Notes: generated from the sequence alone by a model not told the origin. A stretch of 64,000 bases of DNA from Shewanella mesophila (GCF_019457515.1 NZ_CP080421.1:1054001-1118000), one strand, 5' to 3'; shown: positions 32,089 through 42,564, counted from the stretch's first letter. Made by a program: numbers and translations.

Positions 32089-32964
32089 TTAAACGTTATC
32101 GTCTTCTGTTTGGGGATCGGGAAGTTTTACCCTGAGTTGAACTAATCTGCGAGTATCGGCGCTAATCACTTTGAATTCGATATCATCGATCATGACTTTT
32201 TCATTGCGTTCGGGTAGGTGTCCAAAAGCATGTGACACTAAACCGCCAACTGTATCAAATTCTTCATCACTAAATTGGGTACCAAAAGTTTCGTTAAAGT
32301 CTTCAATAGGCGTTAATGCTTTCAGCATATACAACTGCTTACCCACTTTACGAATTTCGGTTTCTTCAGCAGAATCATGGTCAAATTCATCTTCGATTTC
32401 GCCCACGATCTCCTCTAGGATATCTTCGATGGTCACCAGTCCTGATACTCCACCATATTCATCGACGACAATTGCCATATGGTAGCGTTGAGAACGGAAC
32501 TCTTTGAGTAGTACATCGACACGCTTACTTTCAGGTACAACAACGGCTGGGCGGATAACTTGCCCAAGAGAGAAGGGTTCATCGTTGTTTTTGAAACCGT
32601 ATTGAAGCAGATCTTTAGCCAGTAAAATACCTTCGATATGATCTTTATCTTCATTGACGACAGGAAAGCGTGAATGTGCAGAGCTAATAACAGTAGAGAG
32701 CAGTTCTTCTACCGTATTATCTATCTTTAGCGCCACAATTTGTGCTCGTGGGATCATGATGTCACGCACGCGCAGATCGGAAACTTCTAAAACACCTTTA
32801 ATCATCTCGCGAGTATCTTCGCTGATCACTTCTCGTAATTCAGCATCGTGGATCACCTCCACCAACTCATCGCGACTCTGTGGTTCGCCCTGGAATAACT
32901 GACTTACTTTTTCAAACCAGCCCTTCTTATGGGCGTTGGTACTCGGTGGGATATCGTCACTCAT
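32089..32964 (-). CDS. corC: CorC/YbeX family CBS-domain protein
   Basis: 291-residue cytoplasmic protein with a CBS pair (about residues 68-190; VRDIMIPRAQIVALK, then HMAIVVDEYGGVSGLVTIEDILEEIVGEIEDE) and a C-terminal CorC_HlyC domain (about 205-285). It has been linked to magnesium/cobalt efflux and, in E. coli, to the ybeZ-ybeY-ybeX-lnt operon; the exact function is unclear. Gene order is the same here. Confidence 0.93.
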   Translation of the reverse strand: MSDDIPPSTNAHKKGWFEKVSQLFQGEPQSRDELVEVIHDAELREVISEDTREMIKGVLEVSDLRVRDIMIPRAQIVALKIDNTVEELLSTVISSAHSRFPVVNEDKDHIEGILLAKDLLQYGFKNNDEPFSLGQVIRPAVVVPESKRVDVLLKEFRSQRYHMAIVVDEYGGVSGLVTIEDILEEIVGEIEDEFDHDSAEETEIRKVGKQLYMLKALTPIEDFNETFGTQFSDEEFDTVGGLVSHAFGHLPERNEKVMIDDIEFKVISADTRRLVQLRVKLPDPQTEDDNV

Positions 32965-32990
32965 AGTATTTTCTTGACCAATATGGTCAA

Positions 32991-33461
32991 CTATTGCTCC
33001 TTGTAAGGATTTGGAAAGCCTAAACTTTCAATAAGTTGAGTCTCTAAAGACTCCATCTCTTCAGCTTCGCTGTCAACGATGTGATCATACCCTAGCAGAT
33101 GAAGACAACCATGTACAACCATGTGGGCCCAATGGGCTTCTAAAGTTTTGTGTTGTTCTGATGCTTCAGTTTCTACAACTGGAACGCAGATCACTAAATC
33201 ACCTAGCAGAGGTAACTCTACTTCTGGTGGTGATTCAAATGGGAATGATAGCACATTTGTTGGCTTGTCTTTACCGCGATAAGTGTGATTTAAACTCTGA
33301 CTCTCATGTTTGTTCACTAAACGAATCGTCAATTCCGCTTCCGCCATGGTGTTACCGAGTGCTAAGCGAACCCAAGTCTCAAATTGGTCTCGGGTTGGCA
33401 ATGCATTACTATCGATAGCGATTTGAAGATCTAACGCGATAGCGGGACTCTTAGGCGTCAT
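32991..33461 (-). CDS. ybeY: Endoribonuclease YbeY
   Basis: 156-residue metal-dependent RNase involved in 16S rRNA 3' maturation and 70S quality control. The zinc site is H117-x3-H121-x5-H127 in [20 protein letters not shown] and LGDLVIC are the other conserved parts. It overlaps ybeZ by 11 bp, which suggests coupled translation. Confidence 0.96.
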   Translation of the reverse strand: MTPKSPAIALDLQIAIDSNALPTRDQFETWVRLALGNTMAEAELTIRLVNKHESQSLNHTYRGKDKPTNVLSFPFESPPEVELPLLGDLVICVPVVETEASEQHKTLEAHWAHMVVHGCLHLLGYDHIVDSEAEEMESLETQLIESLGFPNPYKEQ

Positions 33462-34494
33462 GAGGCGTTTGTTCCTTCAATAAATATTGGCTTTCGCGTT
33501 TGGCCTTTTCGCTAGCCATCTTTTGCTCATGGACTTCATAAGCTTCGACGATACGAGCAACGACGGGATGACGTACCACATCTTTGGCTTGGAAGAAGTT
33601 AAAACTGACTTCATCGACATCGCTTAGCACTTCGATGGCATGGCGTAGACCCGATTTTTGACTTTTGGGTAGATCGATTTGAGTAATATCACCAGTTATT
33701 ACCGCACGAGAATTAAAGCCGATACGAGTTAAAAACATCTTCATCTGCTCAACCGTGGTGTTTTGACTTTCGTCCAAGATGATAAATGCATCATTTAAAG
33801 TTCGGCCGCGCATATAGGCCAGCGGCGCGACTTCAATCACACTGCGTTCGATAAGGCGCTCAACTTTTTCAAAGCCCATCATCTCAAATAGTGCGTCATA
33901 TAAGGGGCGTAGATAAGGGTCGACCTTCTGGCTCAAATCGCCTGGCAGGAAGCCCAACTTTTCACCGGCTTCGACAGCGGGCCTTGTCAGTAAGATGCGT
34001 CTGACTTCTTGGCGTTCAAGTGCATCGACTGCCGCGGCGACAGCAAGATAGGTCTTGCCTGTACCCGCTGGACCTACGCCAAAACTGATATCGTGACGAA
34101 CAATATTAGCCACATAATCACTCTGATTGGGGTTTCTAGGCTTTATAACGCCGCGTTTCGTTTTGATATACAGCTCGGCGTCATCGCGAGGCGCTTCGGC
34201 TTCAAGGGCGATAGCTTCTTGAATCGCCACATGTACCGTGTCTGGTTCGAGATCGGGAGTGCTACCACGTACAGGCTGAGTCTCTACATATAACTCTTTT
34301 AATAGATTATTAGCAGTTAGACAGTTTCTAGCTTGTCCCATGATCTGAAAGTGGTTGTTACGATAGTTGATCTCTACACCAATCCGGCGTTCAAGTTGCT
34401 TGATATTGTCGTCAAAAGGTCCGCAAAGTGATGCGAGTCGGCGGGTATCAGAAGGTTCTAAATAAAGATTTAGAGTAGTTAATTTATTTGACAA
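33451..34494 (-). CDS. ybeZ: PhoH-family ATPase YbeZ
   Basis: 347-residue PhoH-like NTPase that works with YbeY. Walker [10 protein letters not shown], Walker B with [11 protein letters not shown] and the PhoH block [26 protein letters not shown] are clear. The longest frame begins at TTG 34539, but a TTG at 34494 with GGAG 6 nt upstream gives [16 protein letters not shown], which aligns with the E. coli start and nearly equals its length (346). Hence the shorter form. No ATG is available near either point. Confidence 0.93.
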   Translation of the reverse strand: MSNKLTTLNLYLEPSDTRRLASLCGPFDDNIKQLERRIGVEINYRNNHFQIMGQARNCLTANNLLKELYVETQPVRGSTPDLEPDTVHVAIQEAIALEAEAPRDDAELYIKTKRGVIKPRNPNQSDYVANIVRHDISFGVGPAGTGKTYLAVAAAVDALERQEVRRILLTRPAVEAGEKLGFLPGDLSQKVDPYLRPLYDALFEMMGFEKVERLIERSVIEVAPLAYMRGRTLNDAFIILDESQNTTVEQMKMFLTRIGFNSRAVITGDITQIDLPKSQKSGLRHAIEVLSDVDEVSFNFFQAKDVVRHPVVARIVEAYEVHEQKMASEKAKRESQYLLKEQTPHDA

Positions 34495-34644
34495 AAATAA
34501 CTCCAGATAATGTTTGTCTTTATCTACGACTAGGGTCAAAGATGATAATCACAGTTTACGAGTCATTAAGCGGAAATGCTAATGCTATTTAATCGATAAA
34601 ATAGCTTGCCAACAACGTGGTTGTTTCATCGTGCTTATATAACA

Positions 34645-34672
34645 AAAAGCGACTGGGTTAACAGTCGCTTTT
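34645..34672 (-). terminator. Terminator after miaB
   Basis: An 11-bp stem (AAAAGCGACTG with its complement) and a 6-nt loop between miaB and ybeZ, with the A side giving a T-run in the minus-strand transcript. ybeZ therefore probably has its own promoter in the following 150 bp. Confidence 0.75.
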
Positions 34673-34702
34673 GATTAGCGTTTAGTGACCCTGCTTCCTA
34701 GT

Positions 34703-36127
34703 TTAAGGAATATATTGGGTCACGCCTAAGTCATCATCCTTCTTATGCTTAGCTAAGATATCTGATGGACGAAGGTTACGACGTAGATCCATCTCATCCT
34801 CGCCACGGATAAAGGTTCCGCGCAGCGAGTTGGTGTAGACATCAACAATCTCAACATCGACAAAGCTGCCAATGTGCTTAGGATCGCCTTCGAAATTAAC
34901 CACACGACTGTTTTCGGTACGGCCGCGCAGTTCCATTGGGTTTTTCACCGATGGTCCTTCAACTAAGATACGCTGAACAGTGCCTAGCATTTGACGACTA
35001 TAACGCATCGCTTGTTGAGTAATGCGATCTTGTAAGATAGCAAGACGCTCTTTCTTCTCTTCAAGTGACACATCATCGGGCAGATCTGCCGCTGGTGTGC
35101 CTGGGCGTGCACTATAGATAAAGCTAAAGCTGTGATCGAACTGAACATCTTCAATTAACTTCATGGTATCGGCAAAGTCTTGCTTAGATTCACCAGGGAA
35201 ACCAATGATAAAGTCAGAGCTTATCTGAATATCAGGACGAGCCTTGCGCAGACGACGTATGATTGACTTATATTCAATCGCCATATGGCCACGTTTCATC
35301 TGGGTCAAAATTAGATCTGAACCCGACTGAACGGGTAGGTGCAGAAAGCTAACCAGCTCAGGCGTATCTTCATAAACATCTATGATGTCTTGGGTAAACT
35401 CAATTGGATGGCTGGTGGTAAACCGGATACGGTCGATACCATCGATAGCGGCGACATAACGCAGTAACTCTGCAAAGGTACAAATATCATCGTCGTGGGT
35501 TGCACCGCGGAAGGCGTTAACGTTTTGGCCAAGTAGGTTGACTTCACGTACGCCTTGCTCTGCTAGTTGAGCGATTTCTAGGATCACATCATCAACAGGG
35601 CGACTCACCTCTTCACCGCGAGTGTATGGTACTACGCAGAAAGAACAGTATTTGCTGCAACCTTCCATGATAGAAACGAACGCGCTTGGGCCATCGGCAC
35701 GAGGCTCTGGCAGACGGTCAAACTTCTCAATTTCAGGGAAGGTTACATCGATAACCGCCTTACCGCCTTGCTGGATCTGATCGATCATCTCTGGTAGGCG
35801 ATGTAAGGTCTGGGGACCAAAGATAATATCTACGCATTGGGCGCGATCTTTAATCGCCTTGCCTTCTTGAGATGCAACGCAGCCACCGACACCGATAATC
35901 AGGTTCGGGTTTTTATCTTTTAAGGTCTTCCAGCGACCAAGCTGGTGGAACACTTTCTCTTGTGCTTTTTCACGAATAGAGCAAGTGTTCAGCAGGAGTA
36001 CGTCCGCTTCTTCAGCTTCCTCGGTTAAGGTATAACCTTGGTATTCGTCTAATAGGTCGGCCATCTTTGATGAGTCATACTCATTCATCTGACAGCCCCA
36101 AGTTTTTATATGGAGTTTCTTACTCAT
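34703..36127 (-). CDS. miaB: tRNA-2-methylthio-N6-dimethylallyladenosine synthase MiaB
   Basis: 474-residue radical-SAM methylthiotransferase acting on i6A37 of tRNAs. N-terminal UPF0004 domain with auxiliary cluster cysteines C12, C49 and C83; radical-SAM cysteines C157, C161, C164 (CSKYCSFC); C-terminal TRAM domain. ATG 36127 gives [22 protein letters not shown] and the same length as E. coli; the upstream in-frame start adds seven unmatched residues. Confidence 0.97.
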   Translation of the reverse strand: MSKKLHIKTWGCQMNEYDSSKMADLLDEYQGYTLTEEAEEADVLLLNTCSIREKAQEKVFHQLGRWKTLKDKNPNLIIGVGGCVASQEGKAIKDRAQCVDIIFGPQTLHRLPEMIDQIQQGGKAVIDVTFPEIEKFDRLPEPRADGPSAFVSIMEGCSKYCSFCVVPYTRGEEVSRPVDDVILEIAQLAEQGVREVNLLGQNVNAFRGATHDDDICTFAELLRYVAAIDGIDRIRFTTSHPIEFTQDIIDVYEDTPELVSFLHLPVQSGSDLILTQMKRGHMAIEYKSIIRRLRKARPDIQISSDFIIGFPGESKQDFADTMKLIEDVQFDHSFSFIYSARPGTPAADLPDDVSLEEKKERLAILQDRITQQAMRYSRQMLGTVQRILVEGPSVKNPMELRGRTENSRVVNFEGDPKHIGSFVDVEIVDVYTNSLRGTFIRGEDEMDLRRNLRPSDILAKHKKDDDLGVTQYIP

Positions 36128-36223
36128 CAGTTTGCGCCGTGGTTGCAATTACTGGAAAAATAGCGCGACATTTTACCCTCTGAGTACAGCTCTGGCTAGC
36201 TTTTGCACGTTATATCTTAGAAT

Positions 36224-36541
36224 TTACTCCAGACTTAGGTGTTTAGCTGTTGGTGCGGCGGCAATCTCTGTCATAGTGTTAGGGTTTGATGCGGTAAAGG
36301 CCTTAGACATCGCAAGGGTACTGGATTTGGCTTGTTGATGTATGCTTGTGTAAATTTCGCCTCTAAAGCGACTCAGTAATTCAATCGTATATTGATATAG
36401 GGCATAATCTATCGCTGAGCGGTAGGTTATAGTCATGGTTTCCATTGCTGGTGATGAATCGCCTTGCGATTCATTGGCTAAGGCGACATTAGGCGCGAGT
36501 GAAGCGGCGATCATTAAGCTAGCTGCAATAACAGTTTTCAT
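36224..36541 (-). CDS. Small secreted protein of unknown function
   Basis: 105 residues with a clear Sec signal (residues 1-22, cleavage after VALA). The mature part of about 83 residues is rich in Ala, Ser and Thr, has one tyrosine-rich amphipathic stretch (YRSAIDYALYQYTIELL) and has no cysteine. A strong ribosome site (GGAG, 6 nt from ATG) supports it. It sits between miaB and ubiF, which are neighbours in E. coli. I do not recognise the family. Confidence 0.75.
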   Translation of the reverse strand: MKTVIAASLMIAASLAPNVALANESQGDSSPAMETMTITYRSAIDYALYQYTIELLSRFRGEIYTSIHQQAKSSTLAMSKAFTASNPNTMTEIAAAPTAKHLSLE

Positions 36542-36765
36542 TGTGCACTCCGTTACACGTTACAGTGAGTTCAAATTTGCAATGGGCTCAAATTGAGTGG
36601 ATAAAGGTTCGATCACGAACGTTAACAAGCAGTCTAGATAAACAAATTGTCTTTTAAGCGGCGACTTTGTAACAGCTCATGACTATTTAGCCTGTTAGCA
36701 ACACTTGCATACGCAATGGACAAGGTAGACATATTTAGACATAGGATCATGGAGTAAATGTTAAG

Positions 36766-37959
36766 GTGATTGATAACGATAAGCAGCGTCTGAACAAAGA
36801 TGTAGTTATTCTCGGTGGCGGTATGGTTGGTGCGGCGACGGCTATTGGATTGGCACAGCTTGGTTTGACGGTTGCGTTGGTTGAAGCATTCGAGCCCAAA
36901 GCCTTTAGTCCAGAACAACCACTGGATCTTCGTGTATCGGCAATTAGCGTGGCCTCAGAGCAGCTACTTGAGCGTCTAGGTGCACTCGATACTATTGCTA
37001 CCATGCGTCAAGTTGCCTACAAGGGGCTTGAAACCTGGGAGCTCGATGGTTTTATCACCCAGTTTCATAGCGATCAAATCGGCGTCAGCCACCTAGGTCA
37101 TATTGTTGAGAATCGTATCGTGCAGCTGGCGCTATGGCAGGCGTTTGAGCAGCATGATAATTTGACCTTGATCTGCCCAGCTAAGGCGGAACAGTTTATT
37201 CGTATCGATGATGGGATTAGGGTGCAACTTGATAACCAGATGATTATCAATACCCGTCTTCTCATCGGCGCCGATGGCGCAAACTCTCAAGTACGTCAGT
37301 GGGCAGGAATTGGCATAACGGGTTGGGATTATGCCCAGTCAGCGATGCTAATCAATATCGAAACGGAAACAGCCGAACAAGATGTCACTTGGCAGCAATT
37401 TACTCCTAAAGGGCCGCGCTCATTATTACCTCTGCCGGGTAATAACGCCTCCTTGGTTTGGTACGATGACGCGAACCGCATTGCTCAGTTATCGAACTTA
37501 AGTCACCAAGCATTAACTGAACAGATCAAGCTGCATTTCCCTGACCGTCTCGACAAAGGGTTTAAGGTCATTGACCATGGCAGCTTTAAATTAACGCGGC
37601 GTCATGCTCAGCGTTATTATGATGATAATGTCGTGATTTTAGGCGATGCAGCACACACCATCAATCCGTTAGCGGGGCAGGGGGTGAACCTTGGCTTTAA
37701 AGATGCTGCCGCATTAATAGATTGCTTTACCGATGCCATCACTCACCGTCAATGCTGGTGGCACCAGGATTTATTAGCTAAGTATCAAGCAAAACGCTAC
37801 CGCGATAATCAGCTGATGATGAGCACAATGGATCTATTCTATGCGAGCTTTAGCAATGATCTTTTGCCGTTAAAACTGCTGCGAAATAGCGCGCTAAAAA
37901 TTGCTAACATCGATTCGCCTATCAAACAGAAAGTATTGAAATACGCCATGGGATTTTGA
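36766..37959 (+). CDS. ubiF: Ubiquinone-biosynthesis FAD monooxygenase UbiF
   Basis: 397-residue flavoprotein hydroxylase of the UbiH/UbiF/Coq6 family, acting on the 3-methyl-6-methoxy-benzoquinol intermediate. N-terminal FAD motif VVILGGGMVGAATA (residues about 13-26), the DG motif LIGADGANSQVR, and the second FAD motif GDAAHTINPLAGQG. Assignment to UbiF rather than UbiH rests on its place divergent from miaB, as in E. coli. The start is GTG with GGAG 11 nt before it. Confidence 0.88.
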   Translation: MIDNDKQRLNKDVVILGGGMVGAATAIGLAQLGLTVALVEAFEPKAFSPEQPLDLRVSAISVASEQLLERLGALDTIATMRQVAYKGLETWELDGFITQFHSDQIGVSHLGHIVENRIVQLALWQAFEQHDNLTLICPAKAEQFIRIDDGIRVQLDNQMIINTRLLIGADGANSQVRQWAGIGITGWDYAQSAMLINIETETAEQDVTWQQFTPKGPRSLLPLPGNNASLVWYDDANRIAQLSNLSHQALTEQIKLHFPDRLDKGFKVIDHGSFKLTRRHAQRYYDDNVVILGDAAHTINPLAGQGVNLGFKDAAALIDCFTDAITHRQCWWHQDLLAKYQAKRYRDNQLMMSTMDLFYASFSNDLLPLKLLRNSALKIANIDSPIKQKVLKYAMGF

Positions 37960-38204
37960 TGTTTCAAAAGCTAACCACTTTCTATCCTAGCTAATAGAAA
38001 GTGATTTATAGGGTGTTTGCCATTCTGCTCTTCGCTAACTTTCCCCGTGCTGGTGATTAATCGCATTGAGTCGCCAAAGACGTCTCGACCCGTTATCGAT
38101 ACCCGCACCGAAATAATGGATCGCCAACAAATTTGTTGCTCAGCCGATTGAGTGCTAAAATGCCGCGTTTTTATTTGCGCACTTGCGAGATAGGCATAGG
38201 TTAG

Positions 38205-38792
38205 ATGAGTAATATAAAACTGATTGTTGGGCTTGCTAACCCAGGTGAGAAATACCAGCAGACTCGACATAACGCAGGTGAGTGGTATGTAAACGAACTC
38301 GCACGTGTATGTGGCGTTAGCTTAGTCGCCGACAGTAAATACTATGGCTTGACAGCGAGAGCTACCTTATATGGTAAAGATGTGCGCTTGCTTATTCCTA
38401 CCACCTTTATGAATCTTAGTGGTAAGTCAGTTGGCGCATTAGCGAACTTTTTTCGTATAGAGCCAGAAGAGATCTTGGTTGCCCATGATGAACTTGATAT
38501 GCCGCCAGGTGTGGCGAAGTTCAAATTAGGTGGTGGTCATGGTGGTCACAACGGTTTAAAAGATATTATTGCAAAGCTTGCCAACAACAAGGGGTTTTAT
38601 CGATTGCGGATTGGTATTGGCCATCCTGGTGATAAGAGCTTGGTAAGCAACTATGTATTAGGAAAAGCGCCGCAGGTTGAGCAACGCCTTATTGAAGAGG
38701 TGATTGATGAAGCTGTGCGTGCAACAGAATTGTTATTTAAAGAAGATATGAGTAAGGCGATGCACAGGTTGCATTCTTACAAAGCAGGTTAA
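38205..38792 (+). CDS. pth: Peptidyl-tRNA hydrolase
   Basis: 195-residue enzyme that frees tRNA from drop-off peptidyl-tRNA. Catalytic H22 in TRHNAGEW, with N12 (LANPG), the MNLSG segment and [11 protein letters not shown] containing the catalytic-helper Asp. It is directly followed by ychF, as in most gammaproteobacteria. Confidence 0.97.
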   Translation: MSNIKLIVGLANPGEKYQQTRHNAGEWYVNELARVCGVSLVADSKYYGLTARATLYGKDVRLLIPTTFMNLSGKSVGALANFFRIEPEEILVAHDELDMPPGVAKFKLGGGHGGHNGLKDIIAKLANNKGFYRLRIGIGHPGDKSLVSNYVLGKAPQVEQRLIEEVIDEAVRATELLFKEDMSKAMHRLHSYKAG

Positions 38793-38872
38793 TCAAGAAC
38801 TCTGACAAGCTCAGCAGTGAGCAGTTTATTATTGGCCTTGCCGATAATACCAATTGAATAAAGGTAAATATA

Positions 38873-39964
38873 ATGGGTTTTAAATGTGGCATCGTTGGCC
38901 TACCAAACGTAGGTAAATCGACACTGTTCAATGCACTAACCAAAGCGGGCATCGAAGCGTCTAACTTTCCGTTTTGTACAATTGAACCAAATACTGGTGT
39001 TGTGCCTGTGCCTGATCCACGATTGGAGTCGTTGGCCGAAATCGTTAAGCCTGAGCGTATTTTACCAACCACCATGGAATTTGTTGATATTGCAGGTCTT
39101 GTGGCTGGTGCATCTAAAGGTGAAGGTTTAGGTAACAAGTTCCTTGCTAATATTCGTGAAACCGATGCCATTGGTCATGTTGTTCGCTGCTTTGAAGATG
39201 ACAATATCGTTCACGTTGCCAATAAAGTCTCACCTGCCAGTGATATTGAAGTGATCAACACTGAGCTAGCGCTTGCTGATTTAGATTCATGTGAGCGTGC
39301 AATTCTTCGCCAGCAAAAACGTGCGAAAGGCGGCGACCAAGAAGCTAAATTCGAAGTTAGCGTACTAGAGAAAATGCGCCCAGTGTTGGATGAAGGTCAT
39401 ATGCTTCGTTCGATGGATCTGAGTAAAGAGGAGTTAGCCGCAGTAGGTTATCTTAACTTCCTTACGCTAAAACCAACCATGTATATTGCTAACGTGGCAG
39501 AAGATGGGTTTGAAAATAATCCACATCTTGATACTGTTCGAGAGATCGCTGCCAAAGAAAACGCAGTTGTAGTTGCCGTTTGCGCGGCAATTGAATCTGA
39601 GCTTGCTGAGATGGACGCTGAAGATCGCCAAGAGTTTATGGCTGATCTTGGTTTAGAAGAGCCCGGTCTCGATCGCGTTATTCGTGCTGGCTATGAATTA
39701 CTCGACTTACACACTTACTTTACCGCTGGTGTAAAAGAAGTGCGCGCTTGGACTGTTCGAGTGGGTGCAAGTGCGCCTCAGGCCGCTGGCGTCATTCATA
39801 CCGATTTCGAACGTGGTTTCATTCGTGCACAGGTGATGTCTTATGATGACTTCATCGCATATAAAGGTGAAGCTGGCGCGAAAGAAGCCGGTAAATTACG
39901 CGTTGAAGGAAAAACATATATCGTTAAAGATGGCGATGTAATGCACTTCCTATTTAACGTGTGA
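38873..39964 (+). CDS. ychF: Redox-regulated ATPase YchF/OLA1
   Basis: 363-residue P-loop protein of the Obg group that prefers ATP. G1 GLPNVGKST at residues 8-16, switch I with [11 protein letters not shown]3 DIAGLV, a helical insertion, and a C-terminal TGS domain from about 280. It follows pth by 80 bp and ends at a terminator. In E. coli it lies near prs; here a tRNA operon lies between the two. Confidence 0.97.
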   Translation: MGFKCGIVGLPNVGKSTLFNALTKAGIEASNFPFCTIEPNTGVVPVPDPRLESLAEIVKPERILPTTMEFVDIAGLVAGASKGEGLGNKFLANIRETDAIGHVVRCFEDDNIVHVANKVSPASDIEVINTELALADLDSCERAILRQQKRAKGGDQEAKFEVSVLEKMRPVLDEGHMLRSMDLSKEELAAVGYLNFLTLKPTMYIANVAEDGFENNPHLDTVREIAAKENAVVVAVCAAIESELAEMDAEDRQEFMADLGLEEPGLDRVIRAGYELLDLHTYFTAGVKEVRAWTVRVGASAPQAAGVIHTDFERGFIRAQVMSYDDFIAYKGEAGAKEAGKLRVEGKTYIVKDGDVMHFLFNV

Positions 39965-40017
39965 TCTGTTTTACTTCAATAGGCAAATAGATAAGATTCA
40001 TTGTCATTTGTATAAGG

Positions 40018-40046
40018 CGGCTTGGTAAAATTACTGAGCCGTTTTT
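40018..40046 (+). terminator. Terminator after ychF
   Basis: A 10-bp stem (CGGCTTGGTA with TACTGAGCCG, including two G-T pairs), an AAAT loop, then five T. Confidence 0.75.
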
Positions 40047-40171
40047 GTTTGCGTTATCTGATTAGTTGGCTTGAAATAGCGGTTTTATCGCATTTGTTGG
40101 ATAACTGCTGCTCACTTTGGTGAGTTTATAAGCGAACAGATAGCAGAGTTTAAATTAGCTAAAAAAAGCTG

Positions 40172-40200
40172 TTGACCTGCATACGCTGAATAAGCATAAT
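40172..40200 (+). promoter_or_regulatory. Promoter of the Met-Leu-Gln tRNA operon
   Basis: -35 TTGACC (40172-40177), a 17-bp spacer and -10 CATAAT (40195-40200), followed by the discriminator ACGCCCCG. This close match to sigma-70 with a GC-rich discriminator suggests stringent and growth-rate control. It lies 42 bp before the first tRNA. Confidence 0.8.
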
Positions 40201-40241
40201 ACGCCCCGTTCCTCAGCAAGAGGAGCAAGATAGAAATCGAT

Positions 40242-40318
40242 GGCAATGTAGCTCAGCTGGTTAGAGCACAGCACTCATAATGCTGGGGTCGCAGGTTCAA
40301 GTCCCGCCATTGCTACCA
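40242..40318 (+). tRNA. tRNA-Met, elongator (anticodon CAT), copy 1
   Basis: Complete 77-nt cloverleaf with CTCATAA anticodon loop and encoded CCA. The acceptor begins GGCAATG and the body matches E. coli metT/metU, not initiator tRNA. Confidence 0.95.
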
Positions 40319-40433
40319 TCTTCTCTAAGATGTAAAACTAGAGATTAGCCGGCTAGTTGATAAGTTGAATTTATTTAAATTATCAGAAATAGGGGCGGCA
40401 ACATCTTAATCAAGATGTAAAACTAGATGCAGT

Positions 40434-40518
<85 letters not shown>

Positions 40519-40568
40519 TTTATTTTTAGCTAGAGATTGTATAGTCTTTAGCTTGAAGCAAGATTGAT

Positions 40569-40643
40569 TGGGGTATCGCCAAGCGGTAAGGCACCGGGTT
40601 TTGATCTCGGCATTCCCAGGTTCGAATCCTGGTACCCCAGCCA
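40569..40643 (+). tRNA. tRNA-Gln (anticodon TTG), copy 1
   Basis: 75-nt cloverleaf starting TGGGGTATC, with TTTTGAT anticodon loop and encoded CCA. It differs from the other two Gln copies by one base near 40614 (CATTCCC against CATCCCC). Confidence 0.95.
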
Positions 40644-40688
40644 TTTTCTTATTGTAAAATAGTGAAAATAAGTCGCTTCAAACAGTTT

Positions 40689-40763
40689 TGGGGTATCGCC
40701 AAGCGGTAAGGCACCGGGTTTTGATCTCGGCATCCCCAGGTTCGAATCCTGGTACCCCAGCCA
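40689..40763 (+). tRNA. tRNA-Gln (anticodon TTG), copy 2
   Basis: 75-nt cloverleaf with TTG anticodon and encoded CCA. It appears identical to copy 3 and lies 45 bp after copy 1. Confidence 0.95.
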
Positions 40764-40783
40764 TTATCTTTATGATAATATGT

Positions 40784-40860
40784 GGCAATGTAGCTCAGCT
40801 GGTTAGAGCACAGCACTCATAATGCTGGGGTCGCAGGTTCAAGTCCCGCCATTGCTACCA
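40784..40860 (+). tRNA. tRNA-Met, elongator (anticodon CAT), copy 2
   Basis: 77 nt, same sequence as the first Met tRNA, including the following TCTTCTCTAAGATG, so the duplication extends past the gene. Confidence 0.95.
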
Positions 40861-40890
40861 TCTTCTCTAAGATGTAAAACTAGATTCAGT

Positions 40891-40935
40891 GCGGGAGTGG
40901 TGGGTGTTGATACTAGACACGCCGGATTATACCGT
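40891..40935 (+). pseudogene. Broken tRNA-Leu remnant
   Basis: GCGGGAGTGGTGG and then CTAGACACGCC match the 5' half of the tRNA-Leu genes here. The D-loop is rearranged (GTGTTGATA in place of AATTGGTA), the anticodon arm reads GGATTATACC, and the 3' half is missing. It lies exactly where an intact tRNA-Leu would be expected after a spacer repeat. Confidence 0.8.
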
Positions 40936-40968
40936 CATCTTAAATCAGGATGTAAAACTAGACGCAGT

Positions 40969-41053
<85 letters not shown>

Positions 41054-41114
41054 TTTATTTTAAAGTTATAGACTAGGGTAATGCCTCAGCGCTGTAACGA
41101 AAGCGAAAGCTTGT

Positions 41115-41189
41115 TGGGGTATCGCCAAGCGGTAAGGCACCGGGTTTTGATCTCGGCATCCCCAGGTTCGAATCCTGGTACCCCAGCCA
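41115..41189 (+). tRNA. tRNA-Gln (anticodon TTG), copy 3
   Basis: 75 nt, TTG anticodon, encoded CCA. It lies between Leu copies 2 and 3. Confidence 0.95.
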
Positions 41190-41225
41190 TATTTATCTTT
41201 GTCAGGATGTAAAACTAGACGCAGT

Positions 41226-41310
<85 letters not shown>

Positions 41311-41322
41311 TTTATTAAAAGC

Positions 41323-41353
41323 AAAAAAGCCTGTCTTTTTGACAGGCTTTTTT
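41323..41353 (+). terminator. Terminator of the tRNA operon
   Basis: A perfect 13-bp stem (AAAAAAGCCTGTC with its complement) with a T5 loop and a T-run. Confidence 0.9.
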
Positions 41354-41661
41354 GTGTCTGCAGTATGACTCATTCTCTAACTTAAAGTGTCTCTAACTAT
41401 AATAAGTCTTCAACCATTCTTATCCTCAATCATCTAAGCCTCAATGATTTAATAGTGTCCTGTTAGGCTACAAAGATATATAGATATATATGCAATTTCT
41501 GTTAACCCCTTCTCCAACCTTGGGCTTGTCGCTGGCTGTTACAATGAACTTGATTGGTATTAGCTCGAAATCTAGAAGACAATATATGGGAGTTTACTTT
41601 CTAGTCGGCCTTAGGTGACTGTGATAGCATAGGTTTTTTTGTATTACATGGAGTTAATATC
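41354..41661. other. Intergenic stretch before the secreted-protein pair
   Basis: About 310 bases, AT-rich, with an ATATATAGATATATAT tract near 41478-41493. No gene was seen; it presumably carries the promoter of the next two genes, but no clear -35/-10 pair stands out. Confidence 0.5.
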
Positions 41662-42120
41662 TTGGGTTTTAGAACATTACTCTGCGGCTTTTTGCTGATA
41701 GGCTTAAGTCCTTTAGCGTTAGCCGCGCCAAGCTTGCTGGAAATAAAGCAGAGTGTTAAGCCTAAATCCTCCGACCGTTACATTCGCGCCGTTCACCAAG
41801 AAATAGAGACGAATAATATCGGCTTGGAAAAGACACGTTATGCCATTTTAGAAGGGATGCTGAATACTAAGGGATTTGCGTGGGTCTATGACGGAGAGGG
41901 CGAAGGATATATTTTAGCGCGCTTCGATTACCGAGGTGATACCAACGTAATGCGTATCGAGTATGATAAATCCTTAGTACAGCTTAAGTATCATGATGCG
42001 CTAGGGGATTATCAATGTGAAAAGCTGATTGATGATATCTGCTACAAAAATGGCCGTGGTTATTATAACTATATTAAAAATTTACGTGCCAGTATTGCTA
42101 AACAGTTGACGCGGCGCTAA
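41662..42120 (+). CDS. Small secreted protein of unknown function, pair member 1
   Basis: 152 residues with a Sec signal (residues 1-21, cleavage after ALA). The mature part has a conserved-looking core: GFAWVYDGEGEGYILARFDYRG, then RIEYDKSLVQLKYHDA, two cysteines (CEKLIDDIC) and NYIKNLRASIAKQL. The start is TTG with GGAG 8 nt upstream; there is no ATG in the right place. Member 2 lies 12 bp downstream and shares the layout: signal peptide, a Gly-Trp/Phe-containing strand near the middle, paired cysteines, and a final LRxSIAxxL helix. The function is not recognised; export to the periplasm is likely. Confidence 0.8.
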   Translation: MGFRTLLCGFLLIGLSPLALAAPSLLEIKQSVKPKSSDRYIRAVHQEIETNNIGLEKTRYAILEGMLNTKGFAWVYDGEGEGYILARFDYRGDTNVMRIEYDKSLVQLKYHDALGDYQCEKLIDDICYKNGRGYYNYIKNLRASIAKQLTRR

Positions 42121-42132
42121 GGATAGAGATAG

Positions 42133-42543
42133 ATGAAAAAGTGTATATTCATAATCGCCCTTTGTTTAATATCTGTGTCCTCACTGCAGGCCAATACCTT
42201 ACAGCTCTATCAAGATCCCGTGCCGCTAGGGGATTATGTAAAGGATCAAGATGAGATGCTCACTAAAGCACTTAAGCGCCACGGCTGGGTTTATGTCATC
42301 GAAGGCGATAGACGTTTTGCCAATTTGTCCCATAAAACCTATGAGATCAACGCTGAGCTGGTGATTAAAGATGCTGAGGTCGCGATAAAGTTTATCGATG
42401 CTGCGCGTCCTGAGTGCACAGAGAAGCGTTGTGATCTTGATATGGATAAGGTTAATGGTTGGTTGGTTAAATTACGCCGCAGCATAGCTTACGACCTAAC
42501 CCTATTGGTGCGTGACGACGCGATACGACGTAGTTATCTGTAG
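42133..42543 (+). CDS. Small secreted protein of unknown function, pair member 2
   Basis: 136 residues with a Sec signal (residues 1-20, cleavage after LQA). The mature core runs HGWVYVIEGDRRFANLSH, then ELVIKDAEVAIKFIDAAR, two cysteines (CTEKRC) and WLVKLRRSIAYDLTLL. The C-terminal helix and cysteine placement match member 1, so the two look like diverged tandem duplicates. The intergenic gap of 12 bp and the terminator after this gene indicate a two-gene operon. Function unknown. Confidence 0.8.
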   Translation: MKKCIFIIALCLISVSSLQANTLQLYQDPVPLGDYVKDQDEMLTKALKRHGWVYVIEGDRRFANLSHKTYEINAELVIKDAEVAIKFIDAARPECTEKRCDLDMDKVNGWLVKLRRSIAYDLTLLVRDDAIRRSYL

Positions 42544-42564
42544 CACTTTGATTTTATAGGTACA

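Noticed and set aside
37971..38270. A 99-codon minus-strand frame between ubiF and pth
   Set aside because: It overlaps the start of pth, has no clear ribosome site and matches nothing I know. The stretch more likely carries the pth promoter. A homologue search would settle it.
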